Positions 32,766 through 41,161 of a stretch of DNA of 45,158 nt are shown piece after piece. The stretch covers positions 1-45,158 of the forward strand of contig NZ_JADPRZ010000025.1 of the NCBI RefSeq assembly GCF_017347095.1, in the 5' to 3' direction. Made by a program: the position numbers and the translations under genes. Numbering within the stretch: position 1 is the first letter of the stretch; each line of letters begins with the position of its first letter. Source of the DNA: Sporosarcina sp. E16_8 (GTDB lineage: Bacteria; Bacillota; Bacilli; Bacillales_A; Planococcaceae). The notes beneath the pieces were generated by a model. That model was not told the origin of the DNA and made no database searches. It saw only the letters and a list, made by a program, of their open reading frames with translations.

Positions 32766-33269
32766 CTATGATAGAAATATATTGTAAATAGTAGGTCCGA
32801 GCTTAAGAAGGAACCACAGAAAAGGAACACCTATTAAAACACCCGTCCCCAATCGCTTCAAACCTGGTGATTTTCCTGACCCATGTAAAAATCCAAGTCC
32901 AATAATGAGTAGGGAAACCAACAAAGGCTTCATTAAATAGTCAAATATAGTGTAAACAGGTGCGCCGAATTTCTCTACCCAACTTACCATGACCACTAAC
33001 CCTTGACCTCCATCATTGGTATTTGGAGATGAATAAACATAATAATCCAAGAGAGGTGCACCGTGTAGAAAGAAAACAAAGCCAATCGGTGAAAAGACAC
33101 AAAACAGAAAGGCGGCACGTCGTTTAATCGGATTCTTAAAAGAATACAAGAATAGAAACAGCCCGATTAGTGCCATAATCCCAAACAACGGCACCATTAC
33201 CATTTGAATTACTCGAATAAACGTAAAAAGCAGTTCATTGAGATTGAGTGCATCCAATGGGTTATCCAT
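32766..33269 (-). CDS. Multi-pass membrane protein, last gene of the conjugation operon
   Basis: 167 residues with about four hydrophobic helices (~14-42, ~53-72, ~112-128, ~140-163) and a short polar loop rich in Asn and Gly (SSPNTNDGGQG). It follows the previous gene by one base, with the usual coupled start. Not recognised by sequence, but its place at the end of a transfer operon suggests a role in the mating channel or in surface or entry exclusion. Confidence 0.65.
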   Translation of the reverse strand: MDNPLDALNLNELLFTFIRVIQMVMVPLFGIMALIGLFLFLYSFKNPIKRRAAFLFCVFSPIGFVFFLHGAPLLDYYVYSSPNTNDGGQGLVVMVSWVEKFGAPVYTIFDYLMKPLLVSLLIIGLGFLHGSGKSPGLKRLGTGVLIGVPFLWFLLKLGPTIYNIFLS

Positions 33270-33270
33270 G

Positions 33271-33759
33271 TCAAGATCCCCCTTTCGTAATTTTTACTAC
33301 CTCGGTTTCTTCTACGTTGAATTGATAGACTAGAAGTTCGCTTTCCTGAAGTAATAGGAAGCTAACTTCAAACAATCCATTCAGTTCTGTAGATTCATTG
33401 GAACGTTCATAATTCATTTCAATGATGGGTTTATCGTTGCTGAGCATATTATATAAACGTTCGCCCTTTTCATCCATATCAAGGTCATTTGATGACATGA
33501 ATTCTTCATCAGTGATCATCGTTCCTAGACAGGAGTAAGTCTTATAGGCATACGCCATTTCAAAACATTGTTTCAGTGTAGTCATAATGGTGTCTTGCAA
33601 ACCCTCGCCTGATATTTCATTCATTTCTTCAAGATATTGAACTTGTTCATCATCATTCATGTTAACCTCACTCTTTGGCTCTGTTAATGTACTTTGGAGG
33701 TACCTAAATCCAAAGAAGACAAGCCCAATAAAAATAACCGCAAAAATCATTTTTTTCAT
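33271..33759 (-). CDS. Membrane-anchored small protein of the conjugation operon
   Basis: 162 residues: an N-terminal helix (~3-19, MIFAVIFIGLVFFGF) followed by an acidic extracellular domain with two cysteines (TTLKQCFEMAYAYKTYSCLG). AAAGGAG precedes the ATG, and a hairpin separates the gene from the wall-hydrolase gene. The single-anchor, small-domain layout resembles VirB8-like or accessory subunits, but no family could be assigned. Confidence 0.65.
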   Translation of the reverse strand: MKKMIFAVIFIGLVFFGFRYLQSTLTEPKSEVNMNDDEQVQYLEEMNEISGEGLQDTIMTTLKQCFEMAYAYKTYSCLGTMITDEEFMSSNDLDMDEKGERLYNMLSNDKPIIEMNYERSNESTELNGLFEVSFLLLQESELLVYQFNVEETEVVKITKGGS

Positions 33760-33776
33760 GGTATCACTCCTTTTAA

Positions 33777-33812
33777 ACTAGCGGCCTGAACATCCATGTC
33801 CAAGCCGCTAGT
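33777..33812 (-). other. Intercistronic hairpin before the 33271-33759 gene
   Basis: ACTAGCGGC (33777-33785) and GCCGCTAGT (33804-33812) pair perfectly, with a second inner ACAT/ATGT pairing. No T-run follows, so mRNA processing, protection or translational control of the downstream gene (ribosome binding site 10 bases later) is more likely than termination. Confidence 0.6.
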
Positions 33813-33815
33813 ATC

Positions 33816-35948
33816 TTAATCTATAATACTCCGAACATGTCCACTAAATTTAGAGTTCCAATACGCTGGATGGTCGACGTTGGTAACGGCGACACCTGAA
33901 GAGGTGTTGCAGCCAACCCATTTTCCAGAGCCGATATATATACCTACGTGGCTATCTGCATAACTCATAGTTGTCCAGAAAAGCAAATCTCCTGGTTTCA
34001 TTTCATTAACAGTTACCCGACGCCCTTTTGTTTTGATAGTTTGCGTGGATGTATTAACAGGTTTCCCTAAATCATAACCCCCTTGGGCATACGCCCAAAC
34101 AACAAACGACGAACAATCACAAATTTTATTTCTAATATCTTTATCGCTCCGTCCGCCTCCTAGAACATATCGAGAGTTCCCAACCCATGTCATGGCTGCA
34201 TCTATAATCATTTGACGTTGAGAACCGACATCTCCATCTACCATATTCCCTTCAAACATCTTCCCACGGTTGTACACCTGAGACACATAGGACTGGTCCA
34301 TATTGTATCGAAATAACGCTTTACGAATGGATTCTTCATTGCCTAGTTTGTACCCATTAGAACTTATATAGTTTGCAGCCGAGAAAATCGCATCCTGCAG
34401 ATTCCACGGATCAGCAATACCATCCCCATCCCCGTCTACTCCATATCCTCCGTATTTTGCGATGTTTTTCGGTTCTTTGATAACGTCTAAACTACCCACA
34501 ATATTGCCTAGCCGAGTCGTTTCAAAGTTGGGGTCATTGGCGATTCCCCAGCCAACCCAAGTCAGTGGCATAAACTGCATGTGCCCAACTGCGCCTATGA
34601 AATTACCATTTTTATCTTTAGAACCTTTGGAGGGATCCGTCGCTACAGGATTACTACTAAACCCTGTTTCTTGTCCATGAATAGAAGCTAATATCCACCA
34701 ATCTACTCCGTATTTCTCGCCCGCTGCCATGTATATCGCCATGTAGTTCGCTGGATACCACATTCCTGTTACTGTACCTCCATAACCAATATCACCTGTG
34801 ATATCAAGTTGGCCTAAACAGACAAGAATGTCATTTTTCTTACTACATTTAATAAAGGCGGCAAAATCCATTTTTACATCTGGAAATGCGGGATCGACCT
34901 CTTTCGCAAGTTCAAGGACATACTCAATGTCCACTGGTCGAATTAACTTCGTTAGTTCTCCTTCAGGAGCAGTAACGGTCATAAACTCAACTAAAGCCAA
35001 CGGACTGAAATCAATTACAGGCATTGCATTATCATCTACAATATAAAGATGATATCGGTCTTGAACTGTAGTCGAACAATTCCCTGAGCTAGAAGAACCT
35101 GCGTCGTTCCATTCTGTTACATGGTCTTTATAAGGAATTGTTGCCGTGTTGTAAAGTAATGTCGTACTCGAAACAATTTCTCTACTTGGTAATGGTACAA
35201 ATTCTGTGGATTCCGAAGTTGTTGTATTTCCTTCCTCGTCCGTACAGACAGTGACCGTATGAATTTCTTTCTTTTCTTCTGGTGCAGTAGCCCATACAAA
35301 TGAAGGTCTATAGGCATCACTCTCAAAAAAGTAATCGAAATCATCCGAAATTATTTTCTCGAACTCAACACGGACACTTTCTCGCTGTGCGTCAGTCGTT
35401 ATATCTTTATCCTTAAATTTTCCATGCCACGGCTTATAGTTGTCATTCTTGAGATTTTTATAGTAATGATGCATAGAAGGTACAGCGTGACTAATTTTCA
35501 TCGATTCGCCAAGTTGATATAACCACTGTTCACTTATAGGCGGATAAGGAAATTCTACATGTGTACCCCGGAGCGTCTCCCGTATCTCCGCGGGTCCTTC
35601 TTCATTTCGACTCTTCATTACATCTAATACCGTTTCATCAAATAGTATTTCAACTTTTTCACGTTGGGCAGATTTTTGGAAAATATCAAATACGCTGATA
35701 CTATCAACCACTAATAGTAGTAAAATAATGATAGTTAAGACGAGAACACCGATTGGCCCCAAAAATGCTAACAAAGACTTTCCGATTACCGCAATCACTT
35801 TCGTTAAAAGAAAGCGTAAAGCCTTAGCCGCTATTTTTGCACCAGCTCCAGCCATTTGCATCGCTCGTCTACCGCGCATCGCGGTCTTACCGGCAGTTCC
35901 TATTCCATCTAACATCCCTTTACCAATATCCTGACTATCCTTTTTCAC
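33816..35948 (-). CDS. VirB1-like wall hydrolase: SLT transglycosylase plus NlpC/P60
   Basis: 710 residues that open the cell wall for the conjugation channel. A basic N-terminus and a transmembrane helix at ~62-82 anchor it; residues ~95-390 are a unique stalk. The lytic transglycosylase domain has catalytic E427 (SIHGQETGF) and GHMQFMPLTW (455-464). The C-terminal NlpC/P60 peptidase has C612 (CDCSSF), H667 (SHVGIYIG) and H693. The order SLT then NlpC/P60 is that of CwlT-type hydrolases of Gram-positive conjugative elements. The GTG start at 35948 follows AAAGGGGG. It sits 26 bases after the first TrbL-like gene. Confidence 0.92.
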   Translation of the reverse strand: MKKDSQDIGKGMLDGIGTAGKTAMRGRRAMQMAGAGAKIAAKALRFLLTKVIAVIGKSLLAFLGPIGVLVLTIIILLLLVVDSISVFDIFQKSAQREKVEILFDETVLDVMKSRNEEGPAEIRETLRGTHVEFPYPPISEQWLYQLGESMKISHAVPSMHHYYKNLKNDNYKPWHGKFKDKDITTDAQRESVRVEFEKIISDDFDYFFESDAYRPSFVWATAPEEKKEIHTVTVCTDEEGNTTTSESTEFVPLPSREIVSSTTLLYNTATIPYKDHVTEWNDAGSSSSGNCSTTVQDRYHLYIVDDNAMPVIDFSPLALVEFMTVTAPEGELTKLIRPVDIEYVLELAKEVDPAFPDVKMDFAAFIKCSKKNDILVCLGQLDITGDIGYGGTVTGMWYPANYMAIYMAAGEKYGVDWWILASIHGQETGFSSNPVATDPSKGSKDKNGNFIGAVGHMQFMPLTWVGWGIANDPNFETTRLGNIVGSLDVIKEPKNIAKYGGYGVDGDGDGIADPWNLQDAIFSAANYISSNGYKLGNEESIRKALFRYNMDQSYVSQVYNRGKMFEGNMVDGDVGSQRQMIIDAAMTWVGNSRYVLGGGRSDKDIRNKICDCSSFVVWAYAQGGYDLGKPVNTSTQTIKTKGRRVTVNEMKPGDLLFWTTMSYADSHVGIYIGSGKWVGCNTSSGVAVTNVDHPAYWNSKFSGHVRSIID

Positions 35949-35974
35949 TGCATGTCCCCCTTTCTAACACCGCT

Positions 35975-37912
35975 TCACACGAACCCTTGATGACGAGCAA
36001 CTCGGTCAGCAACCCGATCTGAAAGGCCCCTAGATTCCGTATTTGCCATGCTATTTTTGAAATAACTATCAGGCGACATCTCGTTTGCTTTCATACGTGG
36101 GTCTTGAATCGAATGCCCCCCGGCTCCTTTGATATAAGGATCTGAAAGACGTGTCATAGGTTCAATGCCTCCGCCTGACAAAGAATACTGTTGATTTGCA
36201 TCCGGTTGATACCCCATCTGATTAAATTGATAATCCATCATACGGGTTTCTCCTTTTGCCAACGTAGGATCTGCAGCGCCAAGCGGGGAAATGGCACGCA
36301 TTTTTCCGTTATCCTCCATATAAAAACCACTACCAGCATTCGTCTGCATCCAGGACACTTTAGCGCCTGGGTGTTCTTTTGCGACATCAGCAAATGTTTT
36401 ACCTGCGAAACCGCCTGCTTCATCAGAATGGAAAAGACGTTGCCTTGAAACACCACTTAGTCCATGTCCAACACTTCGACCAAACTCACCTATACCAACC
36501 ATTGATCCAGTAGACTCCCCTAGATTACCAAAAAAGGCTCGCCTGCTTTGTAGGTTGCCTAATGTATTTTTCATCCCATCCGTTTTAGCCAATTTCATAG
36601 TATCGGTGATTCCTTTAACACCACCTGCGAGATTTCGTGACCCTTGCAATAAACCACTTGCAGCTGTTCCACCCATCCCAGCACCAAGCATGATTCCGCC
36701 CGGTCCTAATACACTCCCTGCTGCCGCCCCAATCACCATTCCTGACTTCGAAAATACCGACTTAGCAAAAACCCAAGCATTCGAGTTTGCACCATTAGCG
36801 GTAGTTGAGAGTTGCGTCTTTTTAAGGTTGGCATAGTCAGGAACCTTACTATTAGGTAACTTGTTGTTTCCCATCTTCCCCTTGCCCATCCTGGCCATGC
36901 GTGCGGCAGACGCAATGGAATTAACTCCTTGCATTCCTAACGTTGTAGAAACCGTTCCAGAGGACAAATTTAACCATCCCATTACCATCGTTGACATAGG
37001 GATGAACATTATTAGGAGTAACAATTTAAAGAATATTGCCGCCTCACCATTAAGCGTGGAAACAAACAGGAGAACTACCGATAAATAGATTGCATGTACG
37101 GATTGCATAAATATTGCACCCAAGAAGTCTTGTATCCACGTGACAAAATAAGAACGTGATGACGTAAACAACAAGGACAATATGGCAAGTCCGCCAAGTC
37201 CTAATAAAATAGTGATCATAAATGTTCGCATCATATAGACGAAATTCAGGAACAAAACGATAAACCACTCTGCAAGCATGATGATGATATCTGTAAAGTT
37301 AAAATCATCTTGTGCCGCAACAATCAGTGGTTCACCTAGAGATATACCTTGCGCAGTAAGCATAGAGCGAAACGCACTAACTATTCCCCAATTAATAGAA
37401 AAGATTTGTTCAGCTAAGAGCCAAAAACCCGCTAGTAGGACGCTCGTGCCGATATACATGTAAACATCTTCACGGAACTCTGTCTTGTTTGTACCAAGTG
37501 GTTCGTATGCAACTTTTAGCGAAGAAATCATGATCGCTATAATCAGAGCAAGCATATATAAGCCAGTAAAAAGTGAAAATATGGGGTCTATCATTGTTTC
37601 CTTTTGTTCAGCAGGAAACATACCAAATATCAATTCCGGTTCATTATCGAACCAGATGCAATAGGGGTTTCCGAACACTAAAGTATCCAGCGTATTAATA
37701 CCTACCGCATTCCAGAAAGTTTCGATTATATTGATCGCATACGATTCTTGTAAACTCGCATCTTTATCTAAAAACTTCTTAACACTATCTTTTTTTTCAT
37801 CCGACATAACAGGAGAGCAAGAATTATTATCAGATGTATTCACCTCTGCAAAAACCGATGTAGAGGGGATGAGAAAAAAGAAGAGCAGAAGGATTAATAC
37901 ACCTTTTCTCAA
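35975..37912 (-). CDS. TrbL/VirB6-like conjugation membrane protein (shorter paralogue)
   Basis: 645 residues from a TTG at 37912 after GGTGATGG. A signal peptide (~1-22, ending VFAE) is followed by a Cys-containing segment with LDTLVFGNPYCIW, and then about six hydrophobic helices to residue ~330, the TrbL/VirB6-type channel core. The cytoplasmic C-terminus carries glycine-rich helices and the block RRAFFGNLGESTGSMVG, then GLSGVSRQRLF. The same blocks occur in the next gene upstream, so the two arose by duplication. The protein ends SDRVADRVARHQGFV. Confidence 0.85.
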   Translation of the reverse strand: MRKGVLILLLFFFLIPSTSVFAEVNTSDNNSCSPVMSDEKKDSVKKFLDKDASLQESYAINIIETFWNAVGINTLDTLVFGNPYCIWFDNEPELIFGMFPAEQKETMIDPIFSLFTGLYMLALIIAIMISSLKVAYEPLGTNKTEFREDVYMYIGTSVLLAGFWLLAEQIFSINWGIVSAFRSMLTAQGISLGEPLIVAAQDDFNFTDIIIMLAEWFIVLFLNFVYMMRTFMITILLGLGGLAILSLLFTSSRSYFVTWIQDFLGAIFMQSVHAIYLSVVLLFVSTLNGEAAIFFKLLLLIMFIPMSTMVMGWLNLSSGTVSTTLGMQGVNSIASAARMARMGKGKMGNNKLPNSKVPDYANLKKTQLSTTANGANSNAWVFAKSVFSKSGMVIGAAAGSVLGPGGIMLGAGMGGTAASGLLQGSRNLAGGVKGITDTMKLAKTDGMKNTLGNLQSRRAFFGNLGESTGSMVGIGEFGRSVGHGLSGVSRQRLFHSDEAGGFAGKTFADVAKEHPGAKVSWMQTNAGSGFYMEDNGKMRAISPLGAADPTLAKGETRMMDYQFNQMGYQPDANQQYSLSGGGIEPMTRLSDPYIKGAGGHSIQDPRMKANEMSPDSYFKNSMANTESRGLSDRVADRVARHQGFV

Positions 37913-37927
37913 ACCATCACCCGCCCA

Positions 37928-40900
37928 TCAACTAATACGAGTACTTCTTTCTTTACTTCCTTCTCGAGCAGCCATAGACCATGACTTTTTCACTTTTGCT
38001 TTTGATTGAGAAACCGATTCTTGTGCCCCATTAACTTGATCTGCAACACGGTCACCCGAAGTGCGGTTATCCATGCCCGGTACATGATGTGCAATAAATG
38101 CATCCGGATTAATTCGGTCGGCTTTAAAACCAGTATCCGACAGCCTTACCGAGTTCGTATTATTAACTGTGCGAAGCGTGTTTTGTGTAATCGTTCCATC
38201 CCCACCAACTCCTACCGTGTATGCATTCGAAGTACGCATTACATGTGGTGTCGAACCAGGTAGACCCGATGCTGCGGTTAAAGGATTTGAGTTTGTCAGC
38301 GGTATATTCGGCTGCTGACCTGGACCTATAATGTTTGTTGCTGCCGCCGGAGATCCGTGCATTGGATTCCCTTGTATCGGTTCATTTCTCGGACTATTCA
38401 TTATTGGACTTACCGAATTCGGCTGTGATGACCCTATCGGCATGGCAGTTCGTGAAAGCGGACTTCCGTTTATTGAACCCATATTTCCAAGTGCTTCCGT
38501 CTGTAAAGCTGATGCAGGCATTGGACGCCCGTTCATCGTTACAGTTCTCGGTGTATTCATTGTCACTGGATTTACCGAACTCGGCTGTACTGGTCCTATC
38601 GGTAAGGAAGTATTTGAAAGCGGACTTCTGTTCATTGAACCCATACTTCCAGATGCTGCTGTCTGTAAAGCTGATGCAGGCATTGGACTCCTGTTCATCG
38701 TTACAGTTCCCGGTGTAATCATTGACATTGGATTTACCGAACTCGGCTGTGCTGATCCTATCGGTAAGGAAGCATTTGATAGTGAACTTCCTGAAATCGA
38801 ATTCAAACGGGACACTTTCGAATTACCATTTAAAAACGGTGCCGTAATCGGCGTATTCATTCCTGGAATAGCTGTTGATGCTATTGGCACAATCGGAGCA
38901 CTTGTACCGTTGCTACGAAGACCCGCAATTGGAATTCCATTCCTTGATACTGAATTTCCCAAGTTCGATTGCGGTGTTCCCATTGGATTACTTGAAAGCG
39001 GGCTTCCTGTAATCGAGTTCAAACGGGACACTGCTGAATTACCATGTAAAGACGGTGCCGTAATCGGCGTGTTCATTCCTGGAATAGCTGTTGACGCTAA
39101 TGGCACAAACGGAGCGCTTGGCCTATTAATAGTGCTACCACCTATTGGACTCGTAATCGGACTATTTATACTGCTACCTCCACTTGACAGGGGGTTTTGA
39201 GTATCCATTGATAGATGTTCATTCATCCTTGCTCTATAGGAACCATTACCTTGTAATTCGTAAGACGTATTTGCTTGCGCAAGTTGATAATCCATTACAC
39301 GTGCTTCACCATTGTTCATCAGCGGATCCGCCGCACCTGTAAGTCCAACTTGTTGCCAGTCTTGATTCGGTGTTTGCACCCACATAGATGAACCTTGGTT
39401 TGTTTGAACATATTGCATATTAGCACCAGGGTACTGTCTAGACAAACTCGCCATAGTAGTAGGCAGAACACTACCAGATGAATCGGTTAACATTCCACGA
39501 CCGCCATCTGCTAATGAAGTCCCTAGAAGTCTTTGTCTTGAAACACCACTCATTGCTAATCCAATGTTCCGCCCTGCGCCGCCCTTACCTACCATCGCTC
39601 CAAGCGCTTCTCCCATATTGCCAAAATAGGCACGACGTGCACCGAGGTTACCCATCATGGATGTAAATCCAGTATTGCCAGCACCATCGTTATACCCTTT
39701 TGCGGATTGCAAAATGTTCATTGCACTTTGAGCGCCTGACACCATATTTCGAGGACCTTGAACCAGTGCCGAAGTGAGAGATTTCCCAACTTTAGCAGCC
39801 GCTATTGCACCTCCAGGTCCTGCTACCATTCCGGCGGTACCGAAAATAGCACCTCCGATATTCGATAACGTGTTTTTCGAATTCATCCAACTGTCCGAAC
39901 TAGCTCCGGAAGCGTTTGTGGAGATAGAAGTGATGGATGCATCATTACCTCCACCTGCTGCAGCTATACTTGTCCCACCAAAAGCAGAATCACTTCTTGC
40001 AGAGCTACTTGATAACAGAGAATTGTTACCCCCGTTCATATTTCCACCACGCATAAGATTCCCTGCTTGGCTGGTCAACATCATCGTAGACATTACACCA
40101 CCTAAGCCGACCATCGTTAACGCAGAACCCATTTTGGATGAACTATCACCAATCTTTAGCCATTTGCTGATCATGCCCGTTAAGGGGATAAACATCATCA
40201 TTAAGCCTAATTTATAGATCGTCGATGCACCTTGGGATGCAAACATCGCCATTCCAAATAAGAGAAGTGCATGGATACTCTGTAAAAATACATTTCCAAG
40301 TAATTCTCGCATCCACGTTCCAAAGAACGCCCGTGTCCGTGCGAATAACAAACTGTAACCCGCAACAAACCCAAGAATCAGAAGGACTAACACAATTACT
40401 TTTCTTGCTATATAGACAAAATTTAAAACAATCGCCAAAATCCATTCAGCAAGTACCACAATAAGTAGACTTAAGATTGGAATTCCACCACTACCTATAC
40501 CTACAAGGTCATGCCATGATGCCATAATAGAAAACGACTCAGGGTTGGCACCTTGTTGTTCTAAGAGTGATTTAAAACTAAGTACTACGGCAGCATTTAA
40601 CTCAAAAATCATGTTCGTGATGATACCGTATCCAGCAATGAAGAATATTGATAGCAACCACATTCTCATGTCTTCACTAAAATCACTAATACCACGCCCA
40701 CGTACTGAATTAAAACCTAACTTCAGTCCTGAGATCATCATTGCAAGTGTCATGAGCGCTACATAAACAACACTAAACATTTTCAAGACCGGATTTATGA
40801 TTTTTTCTCTCTCAACAGCTGTGAAAATACCATCAGGTGCCATCTCGATTTTGCTTTCATCTGTAAAGGCATTATCTGCCCATACACAATACGGGTTACC

Positions 40901-41161
40901 AAACACGAGAGTAGACAGGCCATTGACATCCCCGATGTTCCAGAGATTTTGCAATTGACTCGTCATGAACTTTTCTGCCATATTCGCATCGTCTTCTTTA
41001 TATCGTTCTACTTCGTCATTAAATTCTTCGGAGAAAAAACCACCTTTAGAACAAGTAAATCCACTTAAAGAGGGTGATTCTTCTGCCGCAAAGGTGACTC
41101 CAGAAATAGATACAAAACATAAAACAAATAGAAACAGTATTTTCTTACCCATTCCCCTCAC
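37928..41161 (-). CDS. TrbL/VirB6-like conjugation membrane protein (long paralogue with repeats)
   Basis: 1,077 residues if the GTG at 41161 is used; the ATG three codons later is equally placed. Signal peptide (~5-25, ending FAAEE), the LSTLVFGNPYCVW motif, and multiple helices to ~360 form the same core as the shorter paralogue. The RRAYFGNMGEALGAMVG and GVSRQRLL blocks follow at ~515-560. Unlike the paralogue it then has a ~300-residue low-complexity region of Ser, Pro, Asn, Gly and Thr, built of internal repeats. The start overlaps the VirB4 stop by four bases. It is probably the main channel subunit. Confidence 0.85.
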   Translation of the reverse strand: MRGMGKKILFLFVLCFVSISGVTFAAEESPSLSGFTCSKGGFFSEEFNDEVERYKEDDANMAEKFMTSQLQNLWNIGDVNGLSTLVFGNPYCVWADNAFTDESKIEMAPDGIFTAVEREKIINPVLKMFSVVYVALMTLAMMISGLKLGFNSVRGRGISDFSEDMRMWLLSIFFIAGYGIITNMIFELNAAVVLSFKSLLEQQGANPESFSIMASWHDLVGIGSGGIPILSLLIVVLAEWILAIVLNFVYIARKVIVLVLLILGFVAGYSLLFARTRAFFGTWMRELLGNVFLQSIHALLLFGMAMFASQGASTIYKLGLMMMFIPLTGMISKWLKIGDSSSKMGSALTMVGLGGVMSTMMLTSQAGNLMRGGNMNGGNNSLLSSSSARSDSAFGGTSIAAAGGGNDASITSISTNASGASSDSWMNSKNTLSNIGGAIFGTAGMVAGPGGAIAAAKVGKSLTSALVQGPRNMVSGAQSAMNILQSAKGYNDGAGNTGFTSMMGNLGARRAYFGNMGEALGAMVGKGGAGRNIGLAMSGVSRQRLLGTSLADGGRGMLTDSSGSVLPTTMASLSRQYPGANMQYVQTNQGSSMWVQTPNQDWQQVGLTGAADPLMNNGEARVMDYQLAQANTSYELQGNGSYRARMNEHLSMDTQNPLSSGGSSINSPITSPIGGSTINRPSAPFVPLASTAIPGMNTPITAPSLHGNSAVSRLNSITGSPLSSNPMGTPQSNLGNSVSRNGIPIAGLRSNGTSAPIVPIASTAIPGMNTPITAPFLNGNSKVSRLNSISGSSLSNASLPIGSAQPSSVNPMSMITPGTVTMNRSPMPASALQTAASGSMGSMNRSPLSNTSLPIGPVQPSSVNPVTMNTPRTVTMNGRPMPASALQTEALGNMGSINGSPLSRTAMPIGSSQPNSVSPIMNSPRNEPIQGNPMHGSPAAATNIIGPGQQPNIPLTNSNPLTAASGLPGSTPHVMRTSNAYTVGVGGDGTITQNTLRTVNNTNSVRLSDTGFKADRINPDAFIAHHVPGMDNRTSGDRVADQVNGAQESVSQSKAKVKKSWSMAAREGSKERSTRIS
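38390..39130 (-). repeat. Tandem repeats in the long TrbL-like gene
   Basis: A 162-bp period (54 residues; for example CTGTAAAGCT at 38501 and 38663) covers about 38390-38770, in about three diverged units. A second 216-bp period (72 residues; GCCGTAATCG at 38841 and 39057) covers about 38770-39130. Both periods keep the reading frame. Confidence 0.8.

Noticed and set aside
38331..39200. A 289-codon open frame on the plus strand opposite the long TrbL-like gene
   Set aside because: It is antisense to the repeat region of a well-supported gene; its length comes from the repetitive, stop-poor composition. No ribosome binding site, and its own 'protein' is just the same repeats read backwards.
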